Shown here one piece after another: positions 35,379 to 44,249 of a DNA stretch of 64,000 nucleotides. The DNA lies in contig PHFX01000009.1 in assembly GCA_007618135.1 (NCBI GenBank), forward strand, positions 1-64,000, read 5' to 3'. The DNA comes from Candidatus Brocadia sp. WS118 (GTDB lineage Bacteria > Planctomycetota > Brocadiia > Brocadiales > Brocadiaceae). Position 1 is the first letter of the stretch, and every line of letters begins with the position of its first letter. Below the pieces are notes generated by a model that saw nothing but the letters and a program-made list of their open reading frames with translations, did no database searches and had not been told where the DNA came from. A program made the translations under genes and the position numbers.

Positions 35379-35605
35379 TGATATTTGGCTTTGATTTCAG
35401 ATAGTATTTGCACTGCCGGTTTTCCCTTTGCAATTCCATTTTTTATATCTCTTACCCTCCGATTAATCTCCGTCTCCCAGGCATTATTTATATCAGAATC
35501 GACATGTTCATCTAAGCTTGTGATTAATTTGTGAGCTAATTTTGCCCGGTCTTTTAATGGTAAAGATAAGACATCTTTCGTCATTTTTTCCAGTGAGTTA
35601 GACAT
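35375..35605 (-). CDS. Addiction-module antitoxin (TIGR02574 type)
   Basis: Seventy-six residues with LSLPLKDRAKLAHKLITSLD near the N-terminus, an Asp/Trp-containing NAWETEINRRVRDI and a Lys-rich end, the pattern of the TIGR02574 addiction-module component that precedes ParE-like toxins. It is translationally coupled to 35082-35378. Confidence 0.88.
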   Translation of the reverse strand: MSNSLEKMTKDVLSLPLKDRAKLAHKLITSLDEHVDSDINNAWETEINRRVRDIKNGIAKGKPAVQILSEIKAKYQ

Positions 35606-35980
35606 TTTTTACCTCCACATTTTTTTAATGGTTTAAGTCCGTGACTCCAAAACGATAAGCAAGGTTTATTCCCATCGTTCCCATACATCTTGCCAAAATA
35701 CTGGTATTGTTTGCTATACTAACCAACAGGGATATGGATGTCAACTAATTATACCGTTACTGGACTCGTTCGGTTATTTGAGAGGCAGAGATCAGGAAAA
35801 TGACTTTTTCCATGAAAATAACAACGTACTGTCCTTCTGTGCCCCTCGCTTTTTGTCATTCTGAGCACATGCACTTCGTTCAGTGTAAACTCCGCGAAGA
35901 ATCTGGTCTTAGCAAGCCCGCTCAGCGTGGCATTATTGCTATCTCTTGTGAGCCAGAGGCTCATGGATATTCCATAATTA

Positions 35981-36129
35981 GTAACAATTTAGTTTTTTAA
36001 AAATTTCCCATAATTGCGATATTTGTCGTGCAGGGTAGGGACGAAGCATTTGCTATAAGTGTTATGAACGCATTTATACCAAAACGAGCAAATGCTTCGC
36101 CCCTACTTTTTTAAAAACTAAATTGTTAC
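35981..36129. mobile_element. IS66-like MITE, copy C (core type 1)
   Basis: A full copy with GTAACAATTTAGTTTTTTAA at the left and its complement at the right, enclosing the hairpin (right arm GCAAATGCTTCGCCCCTAC). The flanks CATAATTA and CCTAATTA agree at 7 of 8 bases, consistent with an 8-bp target duplication. It ends 5 bp past the uvrB stop codon. In 35606-35980 there is only a short repeat containing GTCATTCTGAGCACATGCAC. Confidence 0.75.
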
Positions 36130-36134
36130 CCTAA

Positions 36135-38099
36135 TTATTTCGAACGAATTCTTTGAATTTTGTCCCGCAACTCGGCTGCACGTTCAAACTCCAATGCCTC
36201 TGCCGCCTTGAGCATCTCTTCCTCCAGTTCGTTCACAAACTCCTGGGTAATGTATTCTTCTTCGCTTTCCGCAACGGTTTCATAAACGAGCTTATGTGAT
36301 GAGACCTCGTCTTCAATGCCCTTTTTAATCTCCTTTTGTATCGTCCTTGGAGTAATGTTGTGGTCCTTGTTATATGCCGTTTGAATTGCCCGGCGACGGT
36401 TGGTCTCATCGATAGCCCGCTTCATGGAGTTTGTTGTCTGATCTGCATATAAGATTACCTCGGCGTTCACATTCCTGGCAGTCCGGCCAATGGTCTGTAT
36501 TAACGAAGTTTCAGAACGCAGAAACCCTTCTTTGTCTGCATCGAGGATCGCCACCAGCGAGACCTCTGGCAAATCAAGTCCCTCCCGCAGGAGATTGACC
36601 CCCACCAGAACATCGAATTTTCCCATCCTCAAATCCTTCAAGATGGTAACTCGTTCTATGGCATTTATCTCGGAATGAAGATACATGCCTTTGAGCCCCT
36701 CTTCCTTGATATACTCGCTCAGGTCTTCGGCAAGGCGTTTCGTCAGCGTCGTGACCAGCACCCGTTCTTTTTTCTGTGCTCGTTTCTTGATTTGTTTCAG
36801 GAGATCCTCCACCTGAGTTTTGGCAGGTTTCACGTAGATTATCGGATCGACAAGGCCTGTCGGACGAATAATCTGCTCAACCACCCTGCCCTTGCATTTT
36901 TTTAACTCATAGGGACCCGGTGTTGCCGACACGAACATAATTTGATGTATCCTCTTTTCCCACTCATCGAATTGTAGGGGTCGATTGTCCAGTGCGGAAG
37001 GCAGGCGAAAACCGTATTCGACCAGTGTCTCCTTGCGTGCCCGGTCGCCATGGTACATACCGGCAATCTGGGGAACTGACACATGAGACTCATCAACAAT
37101 AAGAAAGAACTCTTTGGGGAAATAATCGAATAGGGTGTAAGGTGTCTCGCCGGGCGCACGGCCGCTCAGATGCCGTGAATAGTTTTCAATACCATGACAA
37201 TACCCCACCTCCAGCAGCATCTCCATATCATATCGTGTCCGTGCTTCCAGGCGTTGAGCCTGAAGAAGCTTTTCGTTTGAACGGAGTTCTTTCAGCCGAT
37301 TATTCAATTCGTCTTCGATGGACTTAACCACCCCGCCAATCTTCCCTTCCGGCATAACAAAGTGTTTTGCGGGATAAACGGATATCTCTTTTACCTCCTG
37401 CACCGTATTCCCTGTTGTTGGGTTGATCACGGAGATCCTGTCGACTTCGTCTCCGAACAATTCTATGCGATAAGCAAACTCCTCATAGGCAGGAAATACC
37501 TCTACAACATCCCCGCGTACCCGCAGCGTGCCACGCACGAACTGTATATCGTTCCGTTCGTACTGGATGTTAATGAGTTTCCTCAGGAGTAAATTCCGTT
37601 CTATTGAATCACCTTTGCACAGATGTACATACATTTCCTGATACTCCTCGGGTGAACCCAACCCATAGATACAGGAAACACTGGCAACAATAATGATGTC
37701 TTTCCGTGACATAAGATTGCTGGTGGCGGCCAGACGAAGTCTGTCAATTTCCTGATTGATGGTTGCTTCTTTCTCTATGTAGATGTCCCTTTGTGGAATA
37801 TACGCCTCAGGTTGATAATAGTCGTAATAACTGACGAAATAACCCACGGCGTTATCCGGGAAGAAACTCTTAAATTCGCTATAAAGCTGGGCTGCCAGGG
37901 TCTTATTGTGTGTCATCACGAGCGTAGGTTTTTCCAGGGCTGCAATCACGTTCGCCATGGTAAAGGTCTTGCCGGAACCCGTGACTCCCAATAAGGTTTG
38001 GCACTTAGTGTTTTTCTGATAACCTTCCACCAATTGTTGTATGGCGTGAGGCTGATCGCCTTCTGGTTTAAAAGGGGATGTCAATTTAAAAATAGACAT
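36135..38099 (-). CDS. uvrB: Excinuclease ABC subunit B
   Basis: A 654-residue helicase-like subunit of nucleotide excision repair. It has Walker [15 protein letters not shown], the beta-hairpin region with [24 protein letters not shown]-type motif [11 protein letters not shown], [11 protein letters not shown], and QTIGRTARN. The C-terminal UVR motif ([19 protein letters not shown]) binds UvrC. Full length. It stands alone, bracketed by MITE copies at 35981-36129 and 38148-38235. Confidence 0.97.
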   Translation of the reverse strand: MSIFKLTSPFKPEGDQPHAIQQLVEGYQKNTKCQTLLGVTGSGKTFTMANVIAALEKPTLVMTHNKTLAAQLYSEFKSFFPDNAVGYFVSYYDYYQPEAYIPQRDIYIEKEATINQEIDRLRLAATSNLMSRKDIIIVASVSCIYGLGSPEEYQEMYVHLCKGDSIERNLLLRKLINIQYERNDIQFVRGTLRVRGDVVEVFPAYEEFAYRIELFGDEVDRISVINPTTGNTVQEVKEISVYPAKHFVMPEGKIGGVVKSIEDELNNRLKELRSNEKLLQAQRLEARTRYDMEMLLEVGYCHGIENYSRHLSGRAPGETPYTLFDYFPKEFFLIVDESHVSVPQIAGMYHGDRARKETLVEYGFRLPSALDNRPLQFDEWEKRIHQIMFVSATPGPYELKKCKGRVVEQIIRPTGLVDPIIYVKPAKTQVEDLLKQIKKRAQKKERVLVTTLTKRLAEDLSEYIKEEGLKGMYLHSEINAIERVTILKDLRMGKFDVLVGVNLLREGLDLPEVSLVAILDADKEGFLRSETSLIQTIGRTARNVNAEVILYADQTTNSMKRAIDETNRRRAIQTAYNKDHNITPRTIQKEIKKGIEDEVSSHKLVYETVAESEEEYITQEFVNELEEEMLKAAEALEFERAAELRDKIQRIRSK

Positions 38100-38147
38100 T
38101 TTTGCTTTCGACTCCTACTTGATCGGGAATGATAAATTGTATATTTT

Positions 38148-38235
38148 GTAATAATTAAGTAGGGGCGAAGCATTTGCTGTGATTGTCATGAACGCATTCA
38201 CACCAAAATGGGCAAATGCTTCGCCCCTACCCTAT
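38148..38235. mobile_element. IS66-like MITE, partial copy D (core type 1)
   Basis: The hairpin arms AGGGGCGAAGCATTTGCTGT and GGCAAATGCTTCGCCCCTAC are intact, but the left terminus is decayed (TTGTAATAATTAAG) and the right one is lost. It separates uvrB from the three-gene TIGR04255 module and lies at the 3' end of the last gene of that module. Confidence 0.65.
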
Positions 38236-38623
38236 TTAATCAGTTTTAAATGATGAAATGCCTTTGCCTGTAACTGAAATATCCGCAAGAAGCTTTTCTA
38301 TGGTTCCTCCGGTTGCGGCATAAGCAACAAATATCTCGTCCGCTTATCAAGGCGTGGGCATAGTTGGCGGGTTGTGGATCATGTACACATTCTAGCCCCA
38401 ATTCTCTGGGTTGTTGTGCTTTTAGATAATACAACCTAAACCTATGGATATCTTGGATACTATCCTGGTAGGTGGTTAATCTTTCAACGTTTACAGAAAG
38501 GCCATACTTTCCTTTTTTTAATTGATATGCGCATGAGGTAAGAGTGCCGTCATCCCTTACATAATTAGGGTCAACAAAGGGAACTCTTCTCAGCAGATTA
38601 TCATTATCCAGTATGACTTCCAT
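38236..38623 (-). CDS. Third gene of TIGR04255 module, 3' frameshift
   Basis: Frame one starts MEVILDNDNLLRRVPFVDPN and continues through ECVHDPQPANYAHALISG. Beyond that the open frame is nonsense (RDICCLCRNRRNHRK). The other frame continues sensibly as DEIFVAYAATGGTIEKLLAD and ends at TAA 38236. A single-base shift near 38340 therefore splits the gene; a sequencing error or a real mutation would look the same. The HDPxPxNxAHALI motif is shared, from memory, with small proteins often found beside TIGR04255 genes. Function unknown. Its start shares one base with the previous stop (TAATG). Confidence 0.65.
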
Positions 38624-39096
38624 TAAAACAGTTCAAGTATTCGAGGCAATAAATGATCAAGCATACCCTCTGAAATACAGGCATCGCCCTCATATATCAA
38701 AACCTCATTTGAATTATCGGCATTGAAATATACTTCAGCCTCGTAATTTCCTTTTCTAAGCTCTACCACAATTTCCCCATTAGGTCCTGGAGCAGTAAAG
38801 CAAGCCGGAATTCCATGTGCATCAATGACTCTTATAAATGATAATGCATTAACAATGGCGCTTTCTGAAGGTTTTTCAGCGCCATAACTATCCCAATTAT
38901 CTGCAAAATTTCTAAAACCTAAAATTTTTGAGGCAGTTTTTATGGCTGCATTACTTAATGGAGGCGTATCTGAATAAATATCTATAACAATGCTCGTATT
39001 CCATTCCTGTTGTTCGGTTTCAAATGCTTCTGAAAGATAAATAGAGGAGTTTGCACAACGTTTTCTATATGGAGGCGCTTCTTGTAAAGCTATCAT
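38623..39096 (-). CDS. Second gene of TIGR04255 module, unknown function
   Basis: A 157-residue protein without membrane segments. The central part reads FRNFADNWDSYGAEKPSESA and then FTAPGPNGEIVVELRKGNYE, a pattern (WDSYGA, then a predicted beta sheet) that I associate with small proteins encoded beside TIGR04255 genes. It overlaps the preceding gene by 32 bp and the next by one base, so the three are translationally coupled. No catalytic motif is visible. Confidence 0.7.
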   Translation of the reverse strand: MIALQEAPPYRKRCANSSIYLSEAFETEQQEWNTSIVIDIYSDTPPLSNAAIKTASKILGFRNFADNWDSYGAEKPSESAIVNALSFIRVIDAHGIPACFTAPGPNGEIVVELRKGNYEAEVYFNADNSNEVLIYEGDACISEGMLDHLLPRILELF

Positions 39097-39856
39097 AAAA
39101 CTTTCCCCTTGTCATTTCTTTAAATAATGGTGAAATAATTTCGTGGGCATGTGTGCACCATTCCGTCATTTCATTTCTGGTAAACCTGCCTTTTTTGACT
39201 ATTGCTGTTTGCCAAACCAGTGTGGGATCATGGGTTTTTTTATCACTGCCTGTTGTTACGTTAATGTGCAAAGCAGACCCATCTCTTAACCCGAATATTT
39301 GATTCAGGTTCAGACTTTCCATGGGGCCGAGTGTGTCAAAATGGTTATGCAGTTCTATTTTCAGCGAATCATGTATAAAAGGTAATAAATTATCTTTGAC
39401 GGTTACATGATAATCCTTCAATTTGACAGCATCAATGTAGCGTAGGCTGCAAAAATTCAGGTTTATTTTTTGATTATACGCCTCAAATAGCCTGTTTGTG
39501 GATGCCTCAATCATTGGAAAAAAGGTACCCTTCCAACAATACTTTTTGTCAGTATCATTTACGGTAAAAATGCCGGGACCCAATTGCAGTACGGGCCAAA
39601 TATCTTCACCTTCCCAAAACTGATAGATGGCGGAATAGTTTAGTAAATCTGTTGGAAAATCAGCGGGAATTTTACGTATTATGTGAGGAAAATCGTTTTT
39701 CAGCAAGGTTGCCAATTGTCCTAAGGCAATAGCAAAACCCTCATCAAATTCCCGATTGCTGGCTGGATTTATATTTAAATCCCAGCGAATTTCAAATATC
39801 ACTTCTTGTAAAGGTGCGTTAAGGAGTTTTTCGATATGTTCGTTATTCGATATCAT
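39065..39856 (-). CDS. TIGR04255 family protein
   Basis: A 263-residue protein with the family hallmark near the start, LNAPLQEVIFEIRWDLNI, then a mixed alpha/beta body (YSAIYQFWEGEDIWPVLQLG and FCSLRYIDAV) and a C-terminal helix ending SPLFKEMTRGKFYDSF. The family is sporadically distributed in bacteria and archaea and has no known function. It opens the three-gene module and lies next to the SIR2 operon on the same strand. Confidence 0.78.
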   Translation of the reverse strand: MISNNEHIEKLLNAPLQEVIFEIRWDLNINPASNREFDEGFAIALGQLATLLKNDFPHIIRKIPADFPTDLLNYSAIYQFWEGEDIWPVLQLGPGIFTVNDTDKKYCWKGTFFPMIEASTNRLFEAYNQKINLNFCSLRYIDAVKLKDYHVTVKDNLLPFIHDSLKIELHNHFDTLGPMESLNLNQIFGLRDGSALHINVTTGSDKKTHDPTLVWQTAIVKKGRFTRNEMTEWCTHAHEIISPLFKEMTRGKFYDSFTRSASI

Positions 39857-40039
39857 ATTTTATTAAAAATACGATTTATTTGTGTATATCGGAATAGGGC
39901 TATTTCTATAGATTTATTAATCTTATACATTGTTTAGCCTGAAATCAAGGATTGAGTATTGAAGAGAAATTAAAAACACACAAAAGCAAAAGTCGGTTAT
40001 TACGATAAATTTTAATAGAATATTCCAATGAAATAAAAC

Positions 40040-40150
40040 CTATTCTGCGGCTTCGCCTTCTTTGCCCATGCGATATTTGATGTTGTAATTGATGAAAAAA
40101 ATCCACCTCATTATCCGTAAAGCCGTATTCAAATATTCTCGTAATATAGA
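40040..40150 (-). pseudogene. Relic of the C-terminus of a restriction-modification methylase (copy B)
   Basis: The minus strand reads YGFTDNEVDFF, then after a one-base shift INYNIKYRMGKEGEAAE and a stop. This closely resembles the last residues of Eco57I/type IIG-like DNA methylase-endonuclease proteins. It begins directly after the stop of the 949-residue gene. A second, different relic of the same kind is at 43964-44180. Stretch 39857-40158 contains nothing else I can identify. Confidence 0.55.
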
Positions 40151-40158
40151 CAAAGGCA

Positions 40159-43008
40159 TTAAAGCGACTTTTCAAGTTCTTTGTTTTTCTCAACAGCGTC
40201 CTTTATTTCAGCAAGCCACGTTCGTGGTCTCTCAATTCCAAGTCGTATATAAGCATCAACTACCTCTTTAGCCTTCCTCTCGCCATTAGCCCCCAACGCA
40301 ATTAGATTCTTGAATATCAGTCGGATTGCACCTTCAGGGTAATCGTAGGTATAAGATGCGAGCATTTTGATCCAAATCTTTTGCGCTTCCAACGGCTGCG
40401 AATCACTAATTCCAGCCAAACTTTGCAGTAAATCAGATGCATTGTGGTTTTCGCCTGCATAAGGCGCTATTTTTAGCAGCCAAGTTTCTATGGTAGTATC
40501 TATTTGATCTACAAATGATGCCCAACGACACAGCTTCGAAGCCAATATCCGACCTTCTCTGGAGTTAACATCAACAATCTCTAATAATCGCGGCCATAAT
40601 GCATAGACTTTTTCTCTCAATTTCACGTCATCTTTCCTGCGCAACGTCCAAATAAACCATACAAGTTCGCTCAGTTCATCTAATTTTTCACGCTCAATAA
40701 GATTCGACAGAAGACTATCAGATTGTTTAATATCCTCAAAACTGTTTATATATGCAACCGCAATATTCTGTATGATTCTTTCGTTTACCCTTTTTCCAAG
40801 GCATCCATCATCGAGCCCCTTAAGAAAATCTCCACTTGCCTTTAGGTATTTATAAAATTCCTCGTATATGGTACCGACATAAGAATAACCCTGCATGGCA
40901 CAAAGCCATTTTTGATAACTCGATTGATCAAAAATATCAGAAAGATGAGACATCACCCACTCACGGGACATATAAAGAAAATTTGGAAGGTACATTGCTA
41001 CGAGCGTCGCAAATTCGTATTCTCCCCTTTGACTGCGCTTGAGCTCTGCCTCATAGATACTCTCATATTGGTTCCATGCCTGAGTATGATTACCGTGCTC
41101 TTTATGAGCCAATCGGCACGAGCGAAGTGTAAGGTTCACCAACCCTTCTATACAGCGCCCTAGCGGGCTATTGATAGCTACAGAACCTGCGTCACTATCG
41201 TGTTTAAACTCCTCACCTTCTTGTCGTTCAAGCAAGACAAGAAGAACTTCTTTTGCTTTTGGCAATAAACTTTTATCAAACGCGTGATCATCAGACCTTG
41301 TTCCTTCTTCAATCAGCCGCCCAATCGCCCCCACGATCCAATGCCGATTTGCAACAAAACTCGGCCTTTCCTTAGCGTTTTCTGCTGACCAAAATTTATC
41401 TCTTTTGACGAGGTCTCGACAGAAATCAAGCAGAAGTGGCCACACATCATTCCAGGGCAATTCCCTCTTTTCGCTCCACAATTCACGATATGCCTCTATG
41501 AGAGGATAAATAAATGCCAAGTCAATGTTGGTGAACTTCGTCAGTTCACGATAAATATCTTTTGCCTTAGTCTTAACAACATCCTTGAAAGACTTTACCA
41601 AGCCCTCTAGTCCAGGCTCGTCAAGCCAACCTTGCCCAGTATCTTTGTAATTGTTAATGGTTTCAACAAGTGAATCTACGTTTAGGGTAAGTAAGTGTTC
41701 TATCGGTATAGGTGATTTGTGTTCAACCCAGCCCGAAGTCATATAGCTCGAAAAATCCGGATGCTTCGGTTCTGCCTCTGTCATGGTAGTATATTTTTTA
41801 TAAAGCTCAATAGTTACATCTGAATAATCCTTGATTGCTGACAACCATATTGCCCGTTTATAGGCTGTCGCCCTTGCATTAACGCTTTTGTCTTTGTCAA
41901 CAACTTCCAACCCTTCGATAATTTCTACAACTCTTTTTTTCTGATCAGGATTAAATTCATCATAGTGACCGTTGAGTAAATGCCAAAGTTCATGCCGAAA
42001 ATTATTATGAAAGTATTCAGGAAATAATGCAGTGTCAACTAAGTTTTTGAGCACAGTATATTGTTTATTTAGTATGTGGATAGCTACACGTTTTAGTGTT
42101 TGATATTGGTCACCAAACGTAGACCGGAGATAATTAGTAGCTTCTTGAGCATTATTATCAACGAATCCTGAAAGGCAATCTCTATATGCAGCTACTATCA
42201 GATCGTCTACATCGTCAAGACTACCGTTTTGTTTATGCTCCTCTATTGCCGGGCGCCAGATTGATGACCAGGAATCTTTGTCGCCTTCGTTGAGAATTGA
42301 AACCAGTCGGTTTTGAAAAATTTTTACAGCAGGCAAGCCTAATTTTAGCCCACTTAATTTAGTAACGTTCTTCGTTATTTCCTCTGCATGATAAGAATCA
42401 TATCTAAGCAACGGCTCTTTCCTCTCGTAGTCACCGGTCTTTCTCTTTACAAAATTGACTTTATATAAGCAATCCAATAGACGCAAAGCAATTTGCATAC
42501 AATGATCATCTTGTTTACCAAGCAAATCAGGCAACCATTTTTCTCCGACTTCTTCTGCGACGAGACCCCTGTCATAGGGATCGTCAAGCCAATAATCTAT
42601 TAACTCGATATCCTCTACCTTGATTAAGTGAACGGGTATATTCCTTATAATTTTTGCGAGTTGCCACCAGGTTCTGTAATTGCTATAATTTTTGGTTTTG
42701 GCGTGTAATGTAATTGTTCTGATCAATTCGATGAATTTGACCGCATATTCTTCGTTTTCTGGTACAGACAACTCTTTGCTTGTAGTAACGAGGTACTCAG
42801 TGACTGGCCAAAAAGGAATATTTACGAAACCGTCCTCCCTTGCCGATACGGGTTTTGGGTTCTTCTCTGGCACAAAAAAACCACTATCGTGCAATGGATT
42901 AAACCAATGCAACCCTTTTAACTTACGAAAAAAGAAAGGCTGAAGCTCAGGCTTTTTCAATACTCGATCCAGCAAATCTTTTTCTTTTATGCTAAGCTCA
43001 CGCATCAA
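40159..43008 (-). CDS. Large helical protein, partner of SIR2-like protein
   Basis: A 949-residue protein, apparently almost all alpha-helical, with no P-loop or nuclease motif that I can see. The N-terminal LQPFFFRKLKGLHWFNPLHD, then SGFF, resembles segments at the start of helical-repeat regions in bacterial NLR-like and SIR2-associated defence proteins. Many Trp-rich helices follow. Its start overlaps the stop of the SIR2 gene by four bases. The likely role is a sensor or scaffold that controls the SIR2 enzyme, by analogy with single-chain DSR proteins that join SIR2 to a long helical region. This is inference; a search for homologous gene pairs would decide it. Confidence 0.72.
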   Translation of the reverse strand: MMRELSIKEKDLLDRVLKKPELQPFFFRKLKGLHWFNPLHDSGFFVPEKNPKPVSAREDGFVNIPFWPVTEYLVTTSKELSVPENEEYAVKFIELIRTITLHAKTKNYSNYRTWWQLAKIIRNIPVHLIKVEDIELIDYWLDDPYDRGLVAEEVGEKWLPDLLGKQDDHCMQIALRLLDCLYKVNFVKRKTGDYERKEPLLRYDSYHAEEITKNVTKLSGLKLGLPAVKIFQNRLVSILNEGDKDSWSSIWRPAIEEHKQNGSLDDVDDLIVAAYRDCLSGFVDNNAQEATNYLRSTFGDQYQTLKRVAIHILNKQYTVLKNLVDTALFPEYFHNNFRHELWHLLNGHYDEFNPDQKKRVVEIIEGLEVVDKDKSVNARATAYKRAIWLSAIKDYSDVTIELYKKYTTMTEAEPKHPDFSSYMTSGWVEHKSPIPIEHLLTLNVDSLVETINNYKDTGQGWLDEPGLEGLVKSFKDVVKTKAKDIYRELTKFTNIDLAFIYPLIEAYRELWSEKRELPWNDVWPLLLDFCRDLVKRDKFWSAENAKERPSFVANRHWIVGAIGRLIEEGTRSDDHAFDKSLLPKAKEVLLVLLERQEGEEFKHDSDAGSVAINSPLGRCIEGLVNLTLRSCRLAHKEHGNHTQAWNQYESIYEAELKRSQRGEYEFATLVAMYLPNFLYMSREWVMSHLSDIFDQSSYQKWLCAMQGYSYVGTIYEEFYKYLKASGDFLKGLDDGCLGKRVNERIIQNIAVAYINSFEDIKQSDSLLSNLIEREKLDELSELVWFIWTLRRKDDVKLREKVYALWPRLLEIVDVNSREGRILASKLCRWASFVDQIDTTIETWLLKIAPYAGENHNASDLLQSLAGISDSQPLEAQKIWIKMLASYTYDYPEGAIRLIFKNLIALGANGERKAKEVVDAYIRLGIERPRTWLAEIKDAVEKNKELEKSL

Positions 43009-43928
43009 CCAAGAACCTCATCCATAAACTCTAAATCTTTAACTAATGCCGGTGGCTTTACTTCAATTTGTTCTGACCATGCCTTGACAATATCCTCTAA
43101 CTGTTTATAGTCTTTATGATCTCTTATAAAGCCAATCAGATGCACACCAAATGATTTCAAATAATATTCGCAAAGCATTTTATAAAGCGGAGACTGGCTC
43201 AGGAAAAAGGGCATCAAGGCAAATCGCCTCTTATTCTTAGTATCTTGTACTCTTCCCCTTCTTAATATATGTTCTAATATTTCGGATTCCTCCAGGCGAT
43301 AGCCGATAAATAGGATTGTTTTTTTCTCAAATAGCTCACCAAGAAAAACTTTCACCGTCTCATCATCATAATGTTCAAGGTATTGTTTGGTGGTAAACAC
43401 CATGCCCTCTGGGCTGCTTACCGAGCCATGTAGATGCACTACAGTGCCTGGTGTATTTAGATGACCCGCGTGAAAATCTTTTTTTCGAGAAACCCTAGTA
43501 ATCGGGGCCGCTGTAACTGAGCCGTCTTTGGTTATGGAAAAATGAGGTTCAAGCAACTCATCATAATTTGTTGTAACGCAGGGACAGCCAATCTTGTTCA
43601 GATAACTATATATTTCTCTATCACCATCCTCGAAAGCCACATGTTTGGGCAGTTCAAGAGAAATAGAGTTTTCCTTAGCTATCAGCTCTGCGATAGAAAG
43701 TTGTTTCTTGGGTTCAATGCCCTTTAATTGCTCCAGTTCTGAATAGTTTAGACATCCTTTTTGACGAAGTTCTTCAAGCGCTTTAAAGGCGAGGCCGTCC
43801 CATGAAGGTAATCCAACCAGCATCGAAACACCAGCCCCCACAAAAAGCACAAGATCGCCGTCGAGTGCTGCCTGTCGGATTTCTTCTGGTAGTTCTGGTA
43901 CTTCTCTTAAATCTGGTGGTCTATTCAT
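43005..43928 (-). CDS. SIR2-like NAD-binding protein, likely defence effector
   Basis: A 307-residue SIR2-domain protein. The NAD-binding GAGVS is at 31-35 in LVLFVGAGVSMLVGLPSW. TTNYDE includes Asn121, and VVHLHGS includes His165 and His167, where the catalytic His lies. ILFIGYRLEESEI closes the fold. All catalytic positions appear intact. It is distinct from the protein deacetylase CobB, which has a Zn-binding Cys set that I do not see here. SIR2 domains of this branch in defence systems (Thoeris ThsA, DSR, SIR2-HerA) destroy NAD on infection. It is the first gene of a two-gene operon with the 949-residue protein. No membrane segment. Confidence 0.85.
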   Translation of the reverse strand: MNRPPDLREVPELPEEIRQAALDGDLVLFVGAGVSMLVGLPSWDGLAFKALEELRQKGCLNYSELEQLKGIEPKKQLSIAELIAKENSISLELPKHVAFEDGDREIYSYLNKIGCPCVTTNYDELLEPHFSITKDGSVTAAPITRVSRKKDFHAGHLNTPGTVVHLHGSVSSPEGMVFTTKQYLEHYDDETVKVFLGELFEKKTILFIGYRLEESEILEHILRRGRVQDTKNKRRFALMPFFLSQSPLYKMLCEYYLKSFGVHLIGFIRDHKDYKQLEDIVKAWSEQIEVKPPALVKDLEFMDEVLG

Positions 43929-43963
43929 TCCCTAACCTTAATCGTTAGAAGAAAGATTTTTCT

Positions 43964-44180
43964 TTAGTCATTTGCATCTTCACAACTGTTCCGCCCCATG
44001 CGGTATTTGATGTCGTAGTCGATGATAAAGTCTAATTCCTCGTTGGTAAAACCGTAATGCCGGGCAATACCTTGTCGACTTTGTCTATAATGGTTTGGAG
44101 ATCCTCAGATAAAGTTCTTGATGAAGTAATGTTTCCCGTTTTTGCTGAGACTTTTTCCTGTAATTGGCTTTTTTTCTAAT
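43964..44180 (-). pseudogene. Relic of the C-terminus of a restriction-modification methylase (copy A)
   Basis: The minus strand reads QLQEKVSAKTGNITSSRTLS, then EDLQTIIDKVDK, a frameshift, then IARHYGFTNEELDFIIDYDI, KYRMGRNSCEDAND and TAA at 43964. The HYGFTxEELDFIIxYDIKYRMG ending is typical of type IIG/Eco57I-like methylases. Only the tail is left. It sits immediately upstream of the SIR2 gene. Its nucleotide sequence differs from copy B, so they are not a recent duplication. Confidence 0.62.
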
Positions 44181-44249
44181 CAACTATTAATTCATCACTA
44201 AGCTTCGAAGGCATTTTTACATTGATATATTTATTTTGGGAAGCTTACC

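Noticed and set aside
35749-35964. Minus-strand frame before the uvrB-side MITE
   Set aside because: It is a by-product of an intergenic repeat (GTCATTCTGAGCACATG), with no ribosome site and no family resemblance.
39945-40193. 82-residue minus-strand frame between TIGR04255 and the SIR2 operon
   Set aside because: It reads through the methylase-tail relic in the wrong frame; the other frame gives INYNIKYRMG and explains the sequence.
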